Position numbers and translations under genes: made by a program. Under the pieces are notes generated by a model that did no database searches, was not told where the DNA came from, and was given only the letters and a program-made list of their open reading frames with translations. Shown piece after piece: positions 35,488-44,992 of a DNA stretch of 64,000 nucleotides. The stretch is from Rhodovulum sp. (lineage in GTDB: Bacteria > Pseudomonadota > Alphaproteobacteria > Rhodobacterales > Rhodobacteraceae): positions 112,510 to 176,509 of the forward strand of contig PALT01000043.1 in the NCBI GenBank assembly GCA_002706605.1, read 5' to 3'. Every line of letters starts with the position of its first letter. Position 1 is the stretch's first letter.

Positions 35488-36111
35488 ATGGCTGGTCAGA
35501 TTCCTGATCTTATTGCCACGGAACGCGCGGGGACAGGCAAGGGGGCCGCTCGCCAAGCACGCCGTGAGAACCTGGTACCTGGTGTCGTTTATGGTGGTGG
35601 CGCAGACCCCATCGCGATCAACATCAAGTTCAACGAACTGCTGAAGCGCCTGAAAGCTGGCCGCTTCCTGTCGACCCTGTTCAACCTGCAGGTTGAAGGC
35701 CACGAAGACGTGCGTGTGATCTGCCGCGGCGTTCAGCGTGACGTTGTCAAAGACCTTCCGATCCACGTGGACCTGATGCGTCTGCGCCGCACCTCGCGCG
35801 TCAACCTGTTCATCCCCGTTGAGTTCATCAACGACGAAGCGGCACCGGGCATCAAGCGTGGCGGCGTTCTGACCGTTGTCCGTCCCGAGGTTGAGCTGGA
35901 AGTGACCGCCGGCGACATCCCCGAGAAGATCACCGTTGATCTGGCTGGCCTGAACATCGGCGACATCGTCCACATCTCGGACGTGACCCTGCCCGAAGGC
36001 GCCAAGCCGACCATCCGCGACCGTGACTTCGTCATCGCGAACATCTCGGCCCCGTCGGGTCTGCGTTCGGCTGACGCGGAAGAAGAAGGCGAAGAAGAAG
36101 CAGCCGAATAA
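35488..36111 (+). CDS. rplY: 50S ribosomal protein L25/general stress protein Ctc
   Basis: This 207-residue protein is the long, two-domain (Ctc) form of bL25, which binds 5S rRNA. The N-terminal L25 domain shows [26 protein letters not shown]. The C-terminal beta domain begins near residue 95 and includes VPVEFIN-like [16 protein letters not shown]. The tail is acidic ([10 protein letters not shown]). The ATG at 35488 follows GGAGAAT; an upstream in-frame ATG at 35455 lacks support. In many genomes, including relatives, pth lies next to rplY; here bfr-bfd is between them. Confidence 0.96.
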   Translation: MAGQIPDLIATERAGTGKGAARQARRENLVPGVVYGGGADPIAINIKFNELLKRLKAGRFLSTLFNLQVEGHEDVRVICRGVQRDVVKDLPIHVDLMRLRRTSRVNLFIPVEFINDEAAPGIKRGGVLTVVRPEVELEVTAGDIPEKITVDLAGLNIGDIVHISDVTLPEGAKPTIRDRDFVIANISAPSGLRSADAEEEGEEEAAE

Positions 36112-36138
36112 TCGGTGCTTTTTCAGCTTACGAATTGA

Positions 36139-36171
36139 AAAACGCAGGGTGTCAAAACCCTGCGTTTTTTG
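36139..36171 (+). terminator. Terminator after rplY
   Basis: AAACGCAGGGT pairs with ACCCTGCGTTT, followed by a T tract. It starts about 28 bases after the rplY stop. Confidence 0.9.
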
Positions 36172-36196
36172 TTGTCTCGCGATGTGACGGGGTGGC

Positions 36197-36682
36197 CTAT
36201 TCGGCCTCGTCCATCGGGGCGGCGTTCAACAGGGCATAGTTTTCCGGCCCCACACGCTCCATCAGCGCCAGTTGCGTCTCTAGGAAATCAACGTGGCCCT
36301 CTTCGTCCGTGATCAGATCCTCAAACAGGTTTTTGGACACGGTATCACCCACGCTCTCGCAATAATCGCGGGCCTCACGATAGAGGGTCAGCGCGTCATG
36401 CTCACCCGCCAGATCGCATTCCAGGGTCTCTTTGGGGCCTTCGCCGATTCGCAGAGGGTCCAGCTTTTGCAGGTTTGGATGCCCCTCAAGGAACAGAATC
36501 CGCGCGATCAATTTGTCGGCGTGGTTCATTTCCTCAATGGATTCTTCGCGGGACTTCTTGGCCATTTTCGCAAGGCCCCAGTCCTCTTGCATACGGTAAT
36601 GCAACCAGTACTGGGACACGGCGGTCAGTTCGCTGCGCAGTGCGGCGTTCAGAAATTCGATAACTTTTGGATCACCCTGCAT
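36197..36682 (-). CDS. bfr: Bacterioferritin
   Basis: This 161-residue iron-storage protein forms 24-subunit heme-containing shells. Ferroxidase ligands are in place: Glu18, Glu51 and His54, with Glu94, Glu127 and His130 in the second half (EEGHVDFLE). Met52, in EEMNHADKL, is the heme ligand that separates bacterioferritin from ferritin. The gene lies downstream of bfd and overlaps it by 11 bases. Confidence 0.97.
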   Translation of the reverse strand: MQGDPKVIEFLNAALRSELTAVSQYWLHYRMQEDWGLAKMAKKSREESIEEMNHADKLIARILFLEGHPNLQKLDPLRIGEGPKETLECDLAGEHDALTLYREARDYCESVGDTVSKNLFEDLITDEEGHVDFLETQLALMERVGPENYALLNAAPMDEAE

Positions 36683-36926
36683 TGATTTTTCCTTTGCTTG
36701 CCGTGGCTTGCCGAAGTCCCCTCAGTTCGACCGGTACTTCTAGGTTAGTGTTTTTGCGCATGGTGGAAAGGAAAAGTGACATACACGACCCGCAATCGGG
36801 CGACTTCCCCAAGGCCCGATAGACCTTTCGCGGGGTGATAATCGCCTTGGCATCCGCCTCGCGCATCCAGTTGATCGCCCCGTGGATGTCGCGGTCGGTG
36901 ATGTGTTGGCAATGACAGACGATCAC
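36672..36926 (-). CDS. bfd: Bacterioferritin-associated ferredoxin
   Basis: This [2Fe-2S] protein docks on bacterioferritin and gives the electrons that release stored iron. The cluster Cys residues are in [12 protein letters not shown] and CGSCMS. I prefer the GTG at 36926, giving MIVCHCQ and 84 residues, because AAAGGA lies 6 bases before it and family members start close to the first CxC. A TTG at 36953 would add nine residues but has its AGGA too near. The gene runs directly into bfr. Confidence 0.93.
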   Translation of the reverse strand: MIVCHCQHITDRDIHGAINWMREADAKAIITPRKVYRALGKSPDCGSCMSLFLSTMRKNTNLEVPVELRGLRQATASKGKINAG

Positions 36927-37074
36927 GTGCGGTCCTTTCGGTTTGGCTGGCAATTCCTGATCATTTCGCTAAGGAATGGCAAGCCTGTGTGTTTTTGTCA
37001 ACTTTTCTATCGCGCAAATCCCTTTCGCCCTGACGCGGGATCGCCTATGCACAAAGAGGAAAAGGAGCCGCCAC

Positions 37075-37785
37075 ATGCGATTGTTCGTCGGATTGGGAAA
37101 CCCCGGTGCGAAATACGCCCAGAACCGCCACAACATCGGCTTTATGGCCGTGGATCAGATTGCGTCGGACCACGGGTTCGCGCCGTGGCGGGCCAAGTTT
37201 CAGGCGCAGGTATCCGAGGGCCGTTTGGGCAGTGAAAAGGTTGTCCTACTGAAACCCGAAACCTTCATGAACCTGTCCGGTCAATCCGTAGGCGAGGCGA
37301 TGCGGTTTTACAAACTGACGCCCGACGATGTGGTAGTTTTCCATGACGAACTGGACATCGCGCCCGGCAAATGCCGCGTGAAAACCGGTGGCGGGCATGC
37401 GGGGCACAACGGGTTGCGCTCGATCCATGCGCATATCGGCGCGGACTATCACCGCGTCCGTCTGGGCATTGGCCATCCGGGGCACAAGGACCGCGTGGCG
37501 GGCTATGTTCTGGGGGATTTCGCCAAGGCCGATCAGGACTGGCTGGACGATCTTTTGCGTGGGATTGGTGACGGGGCCCCTGCCCTTGCCGACGGCGATA
37601 CGGGCAAGTTCACCAATGCCGTGGCCCTGCGCGTTGCGCCGCCGCGCTCATCCACGGGTACCGCTGGCCCCAAAGGCGCACCCAAGGGTGAGGCCGCCAA
37701 GCCAAAACCCGCACCGGCCGCCGCGCCTGAACCCGAGGACACCCGCAGCCCTCTGGAAAAACTGGTCGACAAATTCCGCAGCTAG
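37075..37785 (+). CDS. pth: Peptidyl-tRNA hydrolase
   Basis: This 236-residue enzyme frees tRNA from peptidyl-tRNA that has dropped off the ribosome. Motifs are [19 protein letters not shown] with the catalytic His20, FMNLSGQSV and [12 protein letters not shown], then [12 protein letters not shown]. The catalytic domain ends near residue 190. A Pro/Ala/Lys-rich tail of about 45 residues follows, longer than in E. coli Pth, ending with [15 protein letters not shown] precedes the ATG. Confidence 0.96.
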   Translation: MRLFVGLGNPGAKYAQNRHNIGFMAVDQIASDHGFAPWRAKFQAQVSEGRLGSEKVVLLKPETFMNLSGQSVGEAMRFYKLTPDDVVVFHDELDIAPGKCRVKTGGGHAGHNGLRSIHAHIGADYHRVRLGIGHPGHKDRVAGYVLGDFAKADQDWLDDLLRGIGDGAPALADGDTGKFTNAVALRVAPPRSSTGTAGPKGAPKGEAAKPKPAPAAAPEPEDTRSPLEKLVDKFRS

Positions 37786-37796
37786 AAAGGTCCCCC

Positions 37797-38165
37797 ATGG
37801 AAAAGGATGAGGCAATCAACGTGTTGGACGGGCCTTTGGCGCTGTGCTCATCCGATCCGGTCACGGGGTTCTTTCGCGACGGACATTGCAACCCCTGCGC
37901 CGCCGACACGGGCAGCCACACGGTCTGTGCCGTGATGACGGCGGAATTTCTGGCCTATTCGAAATACGTCGGCAATGACCTCAGCACGCCGCAACCGGCC
38001 TTTGGCTTTGCGGGCCTGAAACCCGGGGATCAATGGTGTCTGTGCGCCGCACGGTTCCTACAGGCCCATGATGAGGGTTGCGCCCCGCGCGTCCATCTAG
38101 AGGCGACGCATAAACGTGCGTTGGATATCGTGCCGCTCTCTATCCTGCGCCAGCACGCGCTTTAA
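37797..38165 (+). CDS. DUF2237 family protein
   Basis: This 122-residue protein matches the DUF2237 family throughout: NVLDGPLALCSSDPVTGFFRDG, CAADTGSHTVCAVMTAEFLA, NDLSTPQP and GDQWCLCAARF. The several conserved Cys suggest metal or redox chemistry, but the family has no known function. It starts 11 bases after pth. It ends in a 4-base overlap with the convergent gene on the other strand. Confidence 0.9.
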   Translation: MEKDEAINVLDGPLALCSSDPVTGFFRDGHCNPCAADTGSHTVCAVMTAEFLAYSKYVGNDLSTPQPAFGFAGLKPGDQWCLCAARFLQAHDEGCAPRVHLEATHKRALDIVPLSILRQHAL

Positions 38166-38695
38166 TCGGCGGCAAGGGCCACGGGCGGCTCGGCCTCAGG
38201 CAACTGATCAGGGGCCGGTGCGTCGATCAGATCCTCGATGAACAGGCCCAGCAACTGCGCCCGCCCGTTCACCCCCGCCTTGCGATAGATGGCGTTGGTC
38301 TGGGCCTTGACCGTGCCTTCGGATGTGTTGCGAAAGCCCGCGATTTCCTGTGTCGAAAACCCCTTGATCGAGAACATCGCGACGTCTTTTTCCGCAGGCG
38401 TCAGGCCCCATTCATCGAACCGCTGATGCAAGAGATCCATGAACGCGCTGGACACGGCCTGTAGCTTTTCACGCGCCACGGCGGTTTCGCGCAAACTGCG
38501 CCGTAGGGCGATTGCGCCCAGAACAACGCCAAGGATCAGGCCCAGAGACGCGCCGATTTCCAGCAGTTCGCGCACCTCCCAATTGATCGGGCGCACGCGG
38601 ATACCCAGCAGGGTAAAGACGATGTCGGACACAAAGAATACCGCGCACAGAAACTGAACGACCAAAATCGCGATAATCGTCAGCGGTGCGCGCAC
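38162..38695 (-). CDS. Membrane-anchored LuxR-type transcriptional regulator
   Basis: This 177-residue protein has two N-terminal transmembrane helices (ILVVQFLCAVFFVSDIVFTL near 10-30 and LGLILGVVLGAIAL near 50-64), a linking helix and a LuxR/GerE helix-turn-helix at about 97-150 (LTPAEKDVAMFSIKGFSTQE, then SEGTVKAQTNAIYRKAG). There is no autoinducer-binding or receiver domain. Anchoring a GerE domain in the membrane suggests that it senses something there. Similar two-helix LuxR proteins are common in Rhodobacterales. Its targets are unknown; the upstream Asp/Arg-repeat protein genes run in the same direction. Confidence 0.85.
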   Translation of the reverse strand: MRAPLTIIAILVVQFLCAVFFVSDIVFTLLGIRVRPINWEVRELLEIGASLGLILGVVLGAIALRRSLRETAVAREKLQAVSSAFMDLLHQRFDEWGLTPAEKDVAMFSIKGFSTQEIAGFRNTSEGTVKAQTNAIYRKAGVNGRAQLLGLFIEDLIDAPAPDQLPEAEPPVALAAD

Positions 38696-38739
38696 GCCAT
38701 GTCCTCCCTTCGTTTAAACATCCGGTCTAGTTGCCGGAC

Positions 38740-39222
38740 TTAATCCCGATCCCTGTCGCGATCCTCACGGTCCTCGCGGTCGTCGTCGCGATCCTCACGA
38801 TCATCGCGCCGGTCATCGCGTTCATCTTCGCGGTCGTCGCGGGCGTCCTCCCAATCGTCCAGCGCATCGTCCAACTCGTCGTAATCCGAACTGCCGCTTC
38901 CGCTACCACTGTTGCTGCTACCGCTGTTGCTTGAGTCAAACGGGTTCAACAACGTCAGCCCCTCGCCCGACGAATTGGTCGACCAGAAATCGCGCAGGAT
39001 TTCACCGGTGACAGGGTTATAGATAATCTCACGCTCAATCCCTGGCCCCTTGGCGCGAATGCGCACACGGCCAAGGAATGTCTTGGACATCCGAACCTCG
39101 GTAAATCCTTGTTCAGAGAGCTGTTGGGCAAGGCTTTCGACACCCGTCATGGCCAAGGCCGGAAAGGCCGCCAAGACAAAGGCACCCGCCAGACAGGCCG
39201 CGCGTAGTGCTTTGCGTCGCAT
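38740..39222 (-). CDS. Exported protein with Asp/Arg/Glu repeat tail (1)
   Basis: This 160-residue protein has a signal peptide (ALRAACLAGAFVLAAFPALA), a folded part of about 60 residues (SLAQQLSEQGFTEVRMSKTFLGRV, then REIIYNPVTGEIL), a Ser/Gly linker and an Asp-rich tail ending in DDREDRD-type repeats. The folded part follows a PepSY-like pattern (helix, then strands with NPVTGEILRD). The start at 39222 fits the signal peptide. It is related in layout to the next gene upstream (39309-39857), suggesting duplication. The tail may bind cations or polymers at the cell surface; this is speculation. Confidence 0.8.
   Translation of the reverse strand: MRRKALRAACLAGAFVLAAFPALAMTGVESLAQQLSEQGFTEVRMSKTFLGRVRIRAKGPGIEREIIYNPVTGEILRDFWSTNSSGEGLTLLNPFDSSNSGSSNSGSGSGSSDYDELDDALDDWEDARDDREDERDDRRDDREDRDDDREDREDRDRDRD
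38752..38855 (-). repeat. Short degenerate repeats encoding the Asp/Arg tail
   Basis: Six- to nine-base units such as GATCCTCACG, GGTCCTCGCG and GGTCGTCGTC repeat along this stretch, encoding D-R-E-D-R-D runs on the minus strand. Such low-complexity DNA tends to change length by slippage. Confidence 0.7.
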
Positions 39223-39308
39223 TTTTACATCCTCACCAAAAAGGGCGTCCCCCAAGATACTGGGGATATCATGGGGGACAAGACCATAGTTTTGCAAGCG
39301 CTTGGGGA

Positions 39309-39857
39309 TTAGTCGCGGTCGCGGCCACCACGGTCGTCACGGTCATCGCGATCGTCACGATCATCATCACGGTCGTCGCGGTCATCACGGTCGTCGTCAC
39401 GATCATCACGGTCGTCGTCGCGGTCATCGCGATCATCATCACGGTCATCGAAATGATCATCATCGTCACGACCGCCGCGGCGATCATCGTCATCGTCGCC
39501 ACGACGTTTCAGCGACTTTTCGGTTTTGATGACATTGCCATCCTTGTCATAGGTCGTTTCGGTCTCGACCCGGCCTTCGGTGACTTCGGATTTGCGCAGG
39601 TTGCCATCGCGGTCATAGGTCAGTTCGGCCTCACCGCCCAGCGTCTTGCCCTCAACCTTGATCCCGCGGCGCGAGACCTCGACTTCAATGTTGGTATAGC
39701 CCTGCGCTTGCAGATCAGAGACTGCGCCCTGCACGATTTCCTGAACGGTCGGGGGCGTGGGTTCGGGCTCGGGTTCCGGCTCTGTGGTTTGTGCAAGAGC
39801 GACAGAAGCAGTCAGGGCACAGGCCATACCGGTGGTAACAATGTAACGGCGGATCAT
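39309..39857 (-). CDS. Exported protein with Asp/Arg repeat tail (2)
   Basis: This 182-residue protein has a signal peptide (MIRRYIVTTGMACALTASVA), a Glu/Pro-rich spacer (EPEPEPEPTPP), a folded domain (VQEIVQGAVSDLQAQGYTNI; EAELTYDRDGNLRKSE; TTYDKDGNVIK) and a tail of about 55 residues built from DDRDD/DDDRDDR repeats. The YDRDGN and YDKDGN loops have the spacing of Ca-binding Asp loops, which would fit an Asp-rich tail. I chose ATG 39857, where the signal peptide begins. It shares its architecture with the gene at 38740-39222. The function is unknown. Confidence 0.8.
   Translation of the reverse strand: MIRRYIVTTGMACALTASVALAQTTEPEPEPEPTPPTVQEIVQGAVSDLQAQGYTNIEVEVSRRGIKVEGKTLGGEAELTYDRDGNLRKSEVTEGRVETETTYDKDGNVIKTEKSLKRRGDDDDDRRGGRDDDDHFDDRDDDRDDRDDDRDDRDDDRDDRDDRDDDRDDRDDRDDRGGRDRD
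39312..39500 (-). repeat. Trinucleotide-rich repeat tract encoding the Asp/Arg tail
   Basis: Units such as CGGTCGTCG, CGGTCATCA and CGATCATCA alternate for almost 190 bases with no spacer structure. They encode Asp-Asp-Arg repeats on the minus strand. The irregular unit order shows that this is a coding low-complexity tract and not a CRISPR array. Confidence 0.8.
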
Positions 39858-40052
39858 GGTGGCTTTCCTCGATTTAATAGTCTGGGTCTCCAAGGCACGT
39901 CCGGTGCCTGTGATCATCAAAACGACGTACCACGCCAGGAAACCATTCAACCTCGGTTTAAAAACGCCCCAGTCTTACCCCCGTTTAGGCCCGTAAACTG
40001 AGGTTTATGGCCCGATTCAGCCCCTAAATTGGGTGCGCCGCCTCCGCACACG

Positions 40053-40081
40053 CAAAACGGGCGCCCCGATGGGACGCCCGT
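40053..40081 (-). terminator. Terminator after trpB
   Basis: ACGGGCG / CGCCCGT forms the stem, followed on the minus strand by TTTTG, about 30 bases after the trpB stop. Confidence 0.75.
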
Positions 40082-40110
40082 GAAATCTCGGCAAACGGTG
40101 GTTTCGGCGC

Positions 40111-41340
40111 TTAGGCCTCAACCCCCATGTCAAAGCCCAGATGGCGCGCGACGGTAAAGATGTCCTTGTCGCCACGGCCACACATGTTCATGCAGATGAT
40201 GTAGTCTTTGGGCAATTCCGGCGCGATCTTCAACACATGCGCAAGGGCGTGGCTGGGTTCCAGCGCGGGGATAATGCCCTCGGATTCACAGCAGACCTGA
40301 AACGCGTTCAGCGCCTCTTTGTCGGTGATCGACACATATTCCGCGCGGCCCGTGTCGTGCAGCCATGCGTGCTCTGGCCCGATCCCCGGATAATCCAGAC
40401 CGGCCGAGATCGAGAACCCTTCAAGGATCTGACCATCGTCGTCCTGCAACAGATAGGTGCGGTTGCCGTGCAAAACGCCCGGACGACCACCGGTCAGGGA
40501 TGCACAGTGTTCCATCTTTTCGTTAACGCCTTTGCCGCCGGCCTCAACCCCGATGATGCGCACGTCTTTGTCGTCGAGGAACGGGAAGAACAGACCCATC
40601 GCGTTCGAGCCACCGCCAATCGCCGCGACCAGCGCGTCGGGCAGACGACCCTCGGCCTCAAGCATCTGCTCTTTGGCCTCTTTGCCGATGATGGCTTGGA
40701 AATCGCGCACCATCGCGGGGTACGGGTGCGGACCGGCCACGGTGCCGATGCAGTAGAAGGTGTCGCGCACATTGGTCACCCAATCGCGCAGCGCGTCGTT
40801 CATTGCGTCCTTCAGCGTGCCACGACCCGACGTCACCGGCACAACCTCGGCACCCAACAAACGCATACGGAACACGTTCGGGGCCTGACGCTCAACGTCA
40901 TGCGCGCCCATATAGACCACGCATTTCAGACCGAATTTCGCACAGACCGTTGCGGTCGCCACGCCGTGCTGACCCGCGCCGGTTTCGGCGATGATACGGG
41001 TTTTGCCCATGCGGCGCGCCAGAATGATCTGGCCCAGCACGTTGTTGATTTTGTGCGCGCCGGTGTGGTTCAGCTCATCCCGCTTGAAATAGACCTTGGC
41101 CCCGCCAAGGCGTTCGCTCAGGCGTTCGGCATGATACAGGGGCGACGGACGACCGACGTAATGCTTCCACAGGAAATCCATTTCCGACCAGAAACTGGCA
41201 TCCGTTTTGGCGTGCTCGTACTGGGCCTCAAGTTCGAGGATCAGAGGCATCAGCGTCTCGCTGACAAAGCGGCCACCGAAATCGCCGAACCGGCCCTTTT
41301 CATCAGGCCCGGTCATGAAAGAGTTAAACAGATCGTTCAT
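40111..41340 (-). CDS. trpB: Tryptophan synthase beta subunit
   Basis: This 409-residue PLP enzyme joins indole to serine to make tryptophan. The PLP-binding Lys is in [23 protein letters not shown], the phosphate-binding GGGSNAMG and [11 protein letters not shown] are all family hallmarks. The start at 41340 ([18 protein letters not shown]) is typical of alphaproteobacterial TrpB; the frame remains open 20 codons upstream. It lies downstream of trpF on the same strand. trpA lies elsewhere in the window. Confidence 0.97.
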   Translation of the reverse strand: MNDLFNSFMTGPDEKGRFGDFGGRFVSETLMPLILELEAQYEHAKTDASFWSEMDFLWKHYVGRPSPLYHAERLSERLGGAKVYFKRDELNHTGAHKINNVLGQIILARRMGKTRIIAETGAGQHGVATATVCAKFGLKCVVYMGAHDVERQAPNVFRMRLLGAEVVPVTSGRGTLKDAMNDALRDWVTNVRDTFYCIGTVAGPHPYPAMVRDFQAIIGKEAKEQMLEAEGRLPDALVAAIGGGSNAMGLFFPFLDDKDVRIIGVEAGGKGVNEKMEHCASLTGGRPGVLHGNRTYLLQDDDGQILEGFSISAGLDYPGIGPEHAWLHDTGRAEYVSITDKEALNAFQVCCESEGIIPALEPSHALAHVLKIAPELPKDYIICMNMCGRGDKDIFTVARHLGFDMGVEA

Positions 41341-41430
41341 CGCGGTGCTCCCTAGCGTTGCCAAAGGGTGTAGCTCAGCGATGGGGGCCCGACAAGGCAA
41401 TGGGACCCGAACGCGCCAGAATTTCGCACC

Positions 41431-42087
41431 CTAACGGGCGGATCGCACCGCCTCAAAGAACGCGCGGATCTTGGCGGGGTCCTTGACGCCCGGCGCGCTT
41501 TCGACACCCGAAGACAGGTCCAGCTGTTTTGCGCCCGTGCGCAGGATCGCAAGGGCCGCGTTTTCCGGCGTCAACCCACCGGCCAACATCCACGGCACGG
41601 TCCAGTATTTCTTGTCCCGCACCAGTTGCCAGTCAAACGCCAACCCGTTCCCACCGGGCAGATCGGCCCCTTTGGGCGGTTTGGCATCGATCAGCAACTG
41701 ATCGGCCACACGGGCGTAGACGTCGATCTGGTCCATGTCGGAGGCGTCCGCGATGCCCACGGCCTTCATCACCGGCAGGCCATAGCGCGCCTTGACCTCA
41801 AGCACGCGCTCGGGGCTCTCGGATCCGTGCAACTGGATGATGTCGATCGGAACGGCGTTCAGGATCGCGTCCAACCCCGCGTCATCCATGTTCACCGTCA
41901 ACGCGACCTTGGCCACACCGGGCGGCACCATCGCGGCCAAATGCGCGGCCTGTTCGATCGTCACATTGCGCGGGGATTTGGGGAAAAAGACAAAGCCGAC
42001 ATAGTTCGCGCCAGCCTCAACCGCCGCGTTCAGGCCCACCTCATCGCGCAGGCCACAGATTTTGACCCGAATGTCTGAGTGTTGCAT
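41431..42087 (-). CDS. trpF: Phosphoribosylanthranilate isomerase
   Basis: This 218-residue TIM-barrel enzyme catalyses the third step of tryptophan synthesis from chorismate. It shows the opening [20 protein letters not shown] with the catalytic Cys, [15 protein letters not shown], the Asp region in [12 protein letters not shown], and [10 protein letters not shown] and [15 protein letters not shown] at the phosphate site. It is transcribed with trpB, 90 bases downstream. lapA lies immediately upstream. Confidence 0.96.
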   Translation of the reverse strand: MQHSDIRVKICGLRDEVGLNAAVEAGANYVGFVFFPKSPRNVTIEQAAHLAAMVPPGVAKVALTVNMDDAGLDAILNAVPIDIIQLHGSESPERVLEVKARYGLPVMKAVGIADASDMDQIDVYARVADQLLIDAKPPKGADLPGGNGLAFDWQLVRDKKYWTVPWMLAGGLTPENAALAILRTGAKQLDLSSGVESAPGVKDPAKIRAFFEAVRSAR

Positions 42088-42091
42088 GGGA

Positions 42092-42457
42092 TCAGGCGGC
42101 CTTGTCGCCGGTCCCGTTCAGCAGGGCAAGGACGTCGTCCTCTTCTTCGCCACTGTCGGATTTCAGGCGCTTGACCTCACGTTCCAACGACTTGGCCTCG
42201 CGCTTGGCGCGGGTGGCGGCGGCGCGGTGACGTGCCTCGCGCAGCCATTCCCAGACAAAGCCGATCAAGAGACCCGCAATGATCCCGCCGAACACCACCA
42301 CAAACAGCGGCAGTTCGATCGTGAAAGAGACACCCGCGAATTCCGAGATTTCTTGCGGCAACAAGCGCAGCAGAACCGTATCGCGGTTCGCAAGGGCCAC
42401 AATGATCAAGCAAAGCCCCAACAGGGCCATGAACGCATATCGCAGGTATCGAAACAT
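42092..42457 (-). CDS. lapA: LapA-domain (DUF1049) membrane protein
   Basis: This 121-residue protein has two transmembrane helices ([21 protein letters not shown] near 8-28 and [21 protein letters not shown] near 50-70), then a basic coiled-coil tail. NRDTV and the spacing of the helices match the LapA/DUF1049 family, which in enterobacteria acts with LapB in lipopolysaccharide assembly. No lapB-like TPR gene is in the window. It sits between trpF and ihfB, the usual order in the Roseobacter group. The symbol refers to the family, not to proven function. Confidence 0.8.
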   Translation of the reverse strand: MFRYLRYAFMALLGLCLIIVALANRDTVLLRLLPQEISEFAGVSFTIELPLFVVVFGGIIAGLLIGFVWEWLREARHRAAATRAKREAKSLEREVKRLKSDSGEEEDDVLALLNGTGDKAA

Positions 42458-42470
42458 ATTTGGTATCCGG

Positions 42471-42752
42471 TTATTTGCCGTTCAGACGGTCGCGCAGCAA
42501 CTTACCCGTCTTAAAGAACGGAACGCTCTTGGCTTCAACCTCTACCGATTCACCCGTGCGCGGATTCCGGCCGGTACGCGCATCACGCGATTTGACCGAG
42601 AACGCGCCAAAGCCCCGCAGTTCAACCCGATCCCCACGGGCCATAGCATCAATAATCTCTTCGAAAATCGTGTTCACGATGCGTTCAACATCGCGTTGAT
42701 ACAGATGCGGGTTTTCGTCGGCGACTTTCTGAATCAGTTCGGATCTGATCAT
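42471..42752 (-). CDS. ihfB: Integration host factor beta subunit
   Basis: This 93-residue DNA-bending protein pairs with IhfA and is also needed by many phages and transposons. It has the HU/IHF layout: helices ([20 protein letters not shown]), the beta sheet with [14 protein letters not shown], and the arm [18 protein letters not shown] containing the Pro that enters the minor groove. It lies in a cluster with lapA and rpsA, as in other alphaproteobacteria. Confidence 0.96.
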   Translation of the reverse strand: MIRSELIQKVADENPHLYQRDVERIVNTIFEEIIDAMARGDRVELRGFGAFSVKSRDARTGRNPRTGESVEVEAKSVPFFKTGKLLRDRLNGK

Positions 42753-43064
42753 TGAATTACAGCCCCCCTAGCCCAGTGCTGATTTCTTCTGTGCACTTCA
42801 ATGCGTTGACTATAACGCGTTTTTTTCATCGCGAAACAGAAAGCACGGAAATTTACTGTTTTACGCAAGGAACTTATGCGGTTGGGGCGGGATTTTCGCG
42901 GGCGTTTGTGCCGTTCGACGGGCTGAACAGACCCCGACGGGGCAATCGGCCCACGTATACGTGACAAAAAGGGTCAGGCCCCTTTAACGATTCGCCTCAC
43001 GCGGGCATGAAAAAAGGCCCCGGAATGTTCCGGGGCCTTTCGCTCGGTCTAGGACCGATATGAC
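42753..43064. other. Intergenic region between ihfB and rpsA
   Basis: These 312 bases hold the rpsA terminator (43012-43041) and the ihfB upstream region. On the minus strand, TATAGT near 42813 is a possible -10 element for ihfB. A plus-strand frame of 70 codons is not supported. I see no RNA gene. Confidence 0.4.
43012..43041 (-). terminator. Terminator after rpsA
   Basis: AAAGGCCCCGG / CCGGGGCCTTT with a 6-base loop, followed on the minus strand by a T run. It begins about 24 bases past the rpsA stop codon. Confidence 0.9.
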
Positions 43065-44744
43065 TTAGTTGTCGCCCTTCAGAGCGGCGCCGAGGATATC
43101 GCCCAGCGATGCGCCCGAGTCCGAGGAACCGTACTGTTCGACGGCTTCTTTCTCTTCTGCGATCTCGCGTGCTTTGATCGACAGGCCCAGACGACGGGTC
43201 TTGTTGTCGACGTTGGTGACGCGAACGTCGACCTTGTCGCCAACTTGGAAGCGCTCAGGACGCTGGTCGGCACGGTCACGCGACAGGTCGGAACGACGGA
43301 TGAACGATTTCATGCCTTCGTATTCGACTTCTACGCCACCGTCTTCGATCGCGGTCACCTCAACGGTGATGATCGAGCCGCGCTTGACGCCATCAACAGC
43401 TTCGGAGAACGAGTCGCCGCCCAGAGCTTTGACCGACAGCGAGATACGCTCTTTGTCGACGTCAACTTCGGTAACAACGGCTTTGACCACGTCACCTTTG
43501 TTGTAGTTCTGGATGGCTTCCTCGCCGCGCTGATCCCAGCTCAGGTCGGACAGGTGAACCATGCCGTCGATGTCGTTGTCCAGACCAATGAACAGACCGA
43601 ATTCGGTGATGTTCTTGACTTCGCCTTCGACTTCGGTGCCCTCGGGGTTGTTCTCGGCGAACACTTCCCACGGGTTGCGCATGGTCTGCTTCAGGCCCAA
43701 CGAAACGCGACGCTTGGCGCTGTCGATTTCCAGAACCATGACGTCGACTTCTTGGCTGGTCGAAACGATCTTGCCGGGGTGGACGTTTTTCTTGGTCCAC
43801 GACATTTCCGAAACGTGCACCAGACCTTCAACACCCGGCTCCAGCTCAACAAATGCGCCGTAATCGGTGATGTTGGTAACGCGACCTTTGTGAACCGAGT
43901 TCAGCAGGTATTTCGCGCCAACAGCATCCCACGGATCTTCCTGCAGCTGTTTCATGCCGAGGCTGATGCGGTGGGTTTCTTTGTTGATCTTGATGACCTG
44001 AACCTTGACGGTTTCGCCGATGTTCAGGATCTCGTTCGGGTGGTTCACACGGCGCCATGCCATGTCGGTGACGTGCAGCAGGCCGTCAACGCCGCCCAGA
44101 TCAACGAACGCACCGTATTCGGTGATGTTCTTGACCACACCCTCAACGGCCTGACCTTCGGACAGGTTGCCGATAACTTCGGCACGCTGTTCGGCGCGGC
44201 TCTCTTCGAGGATAGCGCGACGCGATACAACGATGTTGCCACGACGACGGTCCATTTTCAGGATTTGGAACGGCTGCTTCAGACCCATCAGCGGGCCAGC
44301 GTCACGTACGGGGCGCACGTCAACTTGCGAGCCGGGCAGGAACGCAACAGCGCCACCCAGATCGACGGTGAAACCACCTTTGACGCGGCTGAAGATTGCG
44401 CCTTCGACGCGCTGATCTTCGGCGTATGCTTTTTCCAGACGGTCCCAAGCTTCTTCGCGGCGGGCTTTGTCACGGCTGATAACCGCTTCGCCACGGGCGT
44501 TTTCAACGCGGTCGAGGAAAACCTCAACGTCGTCGCCAACTGCGATCTCGGGAGCTTCGCCAGGGTTAGCGAATTCTTTCAGATCGACGCGGCCTTCCAT
44601 TTTGTAGCCTACGTCGATGATGGCTTGGCCTGCTTCAATCGCAATGACCTTACCTTTGACAACCGAACCCTCCGAGGGGGTGTCAATCTCAAAGCTCTCA
44701 GCCAAGAGGGCTTCGAATTCTTCCATAGATGTGTTCTGAGCCAT
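43065..44744 (-). CDS. rpsA: 30S ribosomal protein S1
   Basis: This 559-residue protein binds mRNA and helps start translation. It has six S1 RNA-binding domains; the last four share near-identical starts, such as EGVVKNITEYGAFVDLGGVDGL, KGRVTNITDYGAFVELEPG and EGEVKNITEFGLFIGL. Domains 1 and 2, which contact the ribosome, are present. Its codon use is strongly biased, as expected for an abundant protein. cmk lies upstream on the same strand. Confidence 0.98.
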   Translation of the reverse strand: MAQNTSMEEFEALLAESFEIDTPSEGSVVKGKVIAIEAGQAIIDVGYKMEGRVDLKEFANPGEAPEIAVGDDVEVFLDRVENARGEAVISRDKARREEAWDRLEKAYAEDQRVEGAIFSRVKGGFTVDLGGAVAFLPGSQVDVRPVRDAGPLMGLKQPFQILKMDRRRGNIVVSRRAILEESRAEQRAEVIGNLSEGQAVEGVVKNITEYGAFVDLGGVDGLLHVTDMAWRRVNHPNEILNIGETVKVQVIKINKETHRISLGMKQLQEDPWDAVGAKYLLNSVHKGRVTNITDYGAFVELEPGVEGLVHVSEMSWTKKNVHPGKIVSTSQEVDVMVLEIDSAKRRVSLGLKQTMRNPWEVFAENNPEGTEVEGEVKNITEFGLFIGLDNDIDGMVHLSDLSWDQRGEEAIQNYNKGDVVKAVVTEVDVDKERISLSVKALGGDSFSEAVDGVKRGSIITVEVTAIEDGGVEVEYEGMKSFIRRSDLSRDRADQRPERFQVGDKVDVRVTNVDNKTRRLGLSIKAREIAEEKEAVEQYGSSDSGASLGDILGAALKGDN

Positions 44745-44992
44745 GTGGTCTCGTTTTCCTTTACAATCGATTTTTCTGGCCGAGCGGTTGTCTCCGCCGG
44801 TCTTAGTTGGTGCCCGCAGGTGCGGACGGACGTTGGTCAGGCAGACAAATTATCGCAAAACAAAGAGGGCCGGATGATTCCCGACCCCTGCTCGTCTTTC
44901 GTGTTTTGCGGCGTTTTCGCCTTGTCGACGGGCGCTCTATAGCGCGCAAATCCCTATTATGCAAGGCCCGCGCGCGTTTTCGCGCCCCCGCG

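Noticed and set aside
38162..38695. Quorum-sensing LuxR receptor
   Set aside because: The protein has a GerE domain but two membrane helices in place of an autoinducer-binding domain, and there is no luxI gene.
39312..39500. Possible CRISPR array
   Set aside because: The repeated units are 6-9 bases with no unique spacers and lie in frame in a coding sequence.
43245..44942. 565-codon open frame opposite rpsA
   Set aside because: It is antisense to a highly biased ribosomal protein gene, where such frames arise from codon bias; no recognisable protein.
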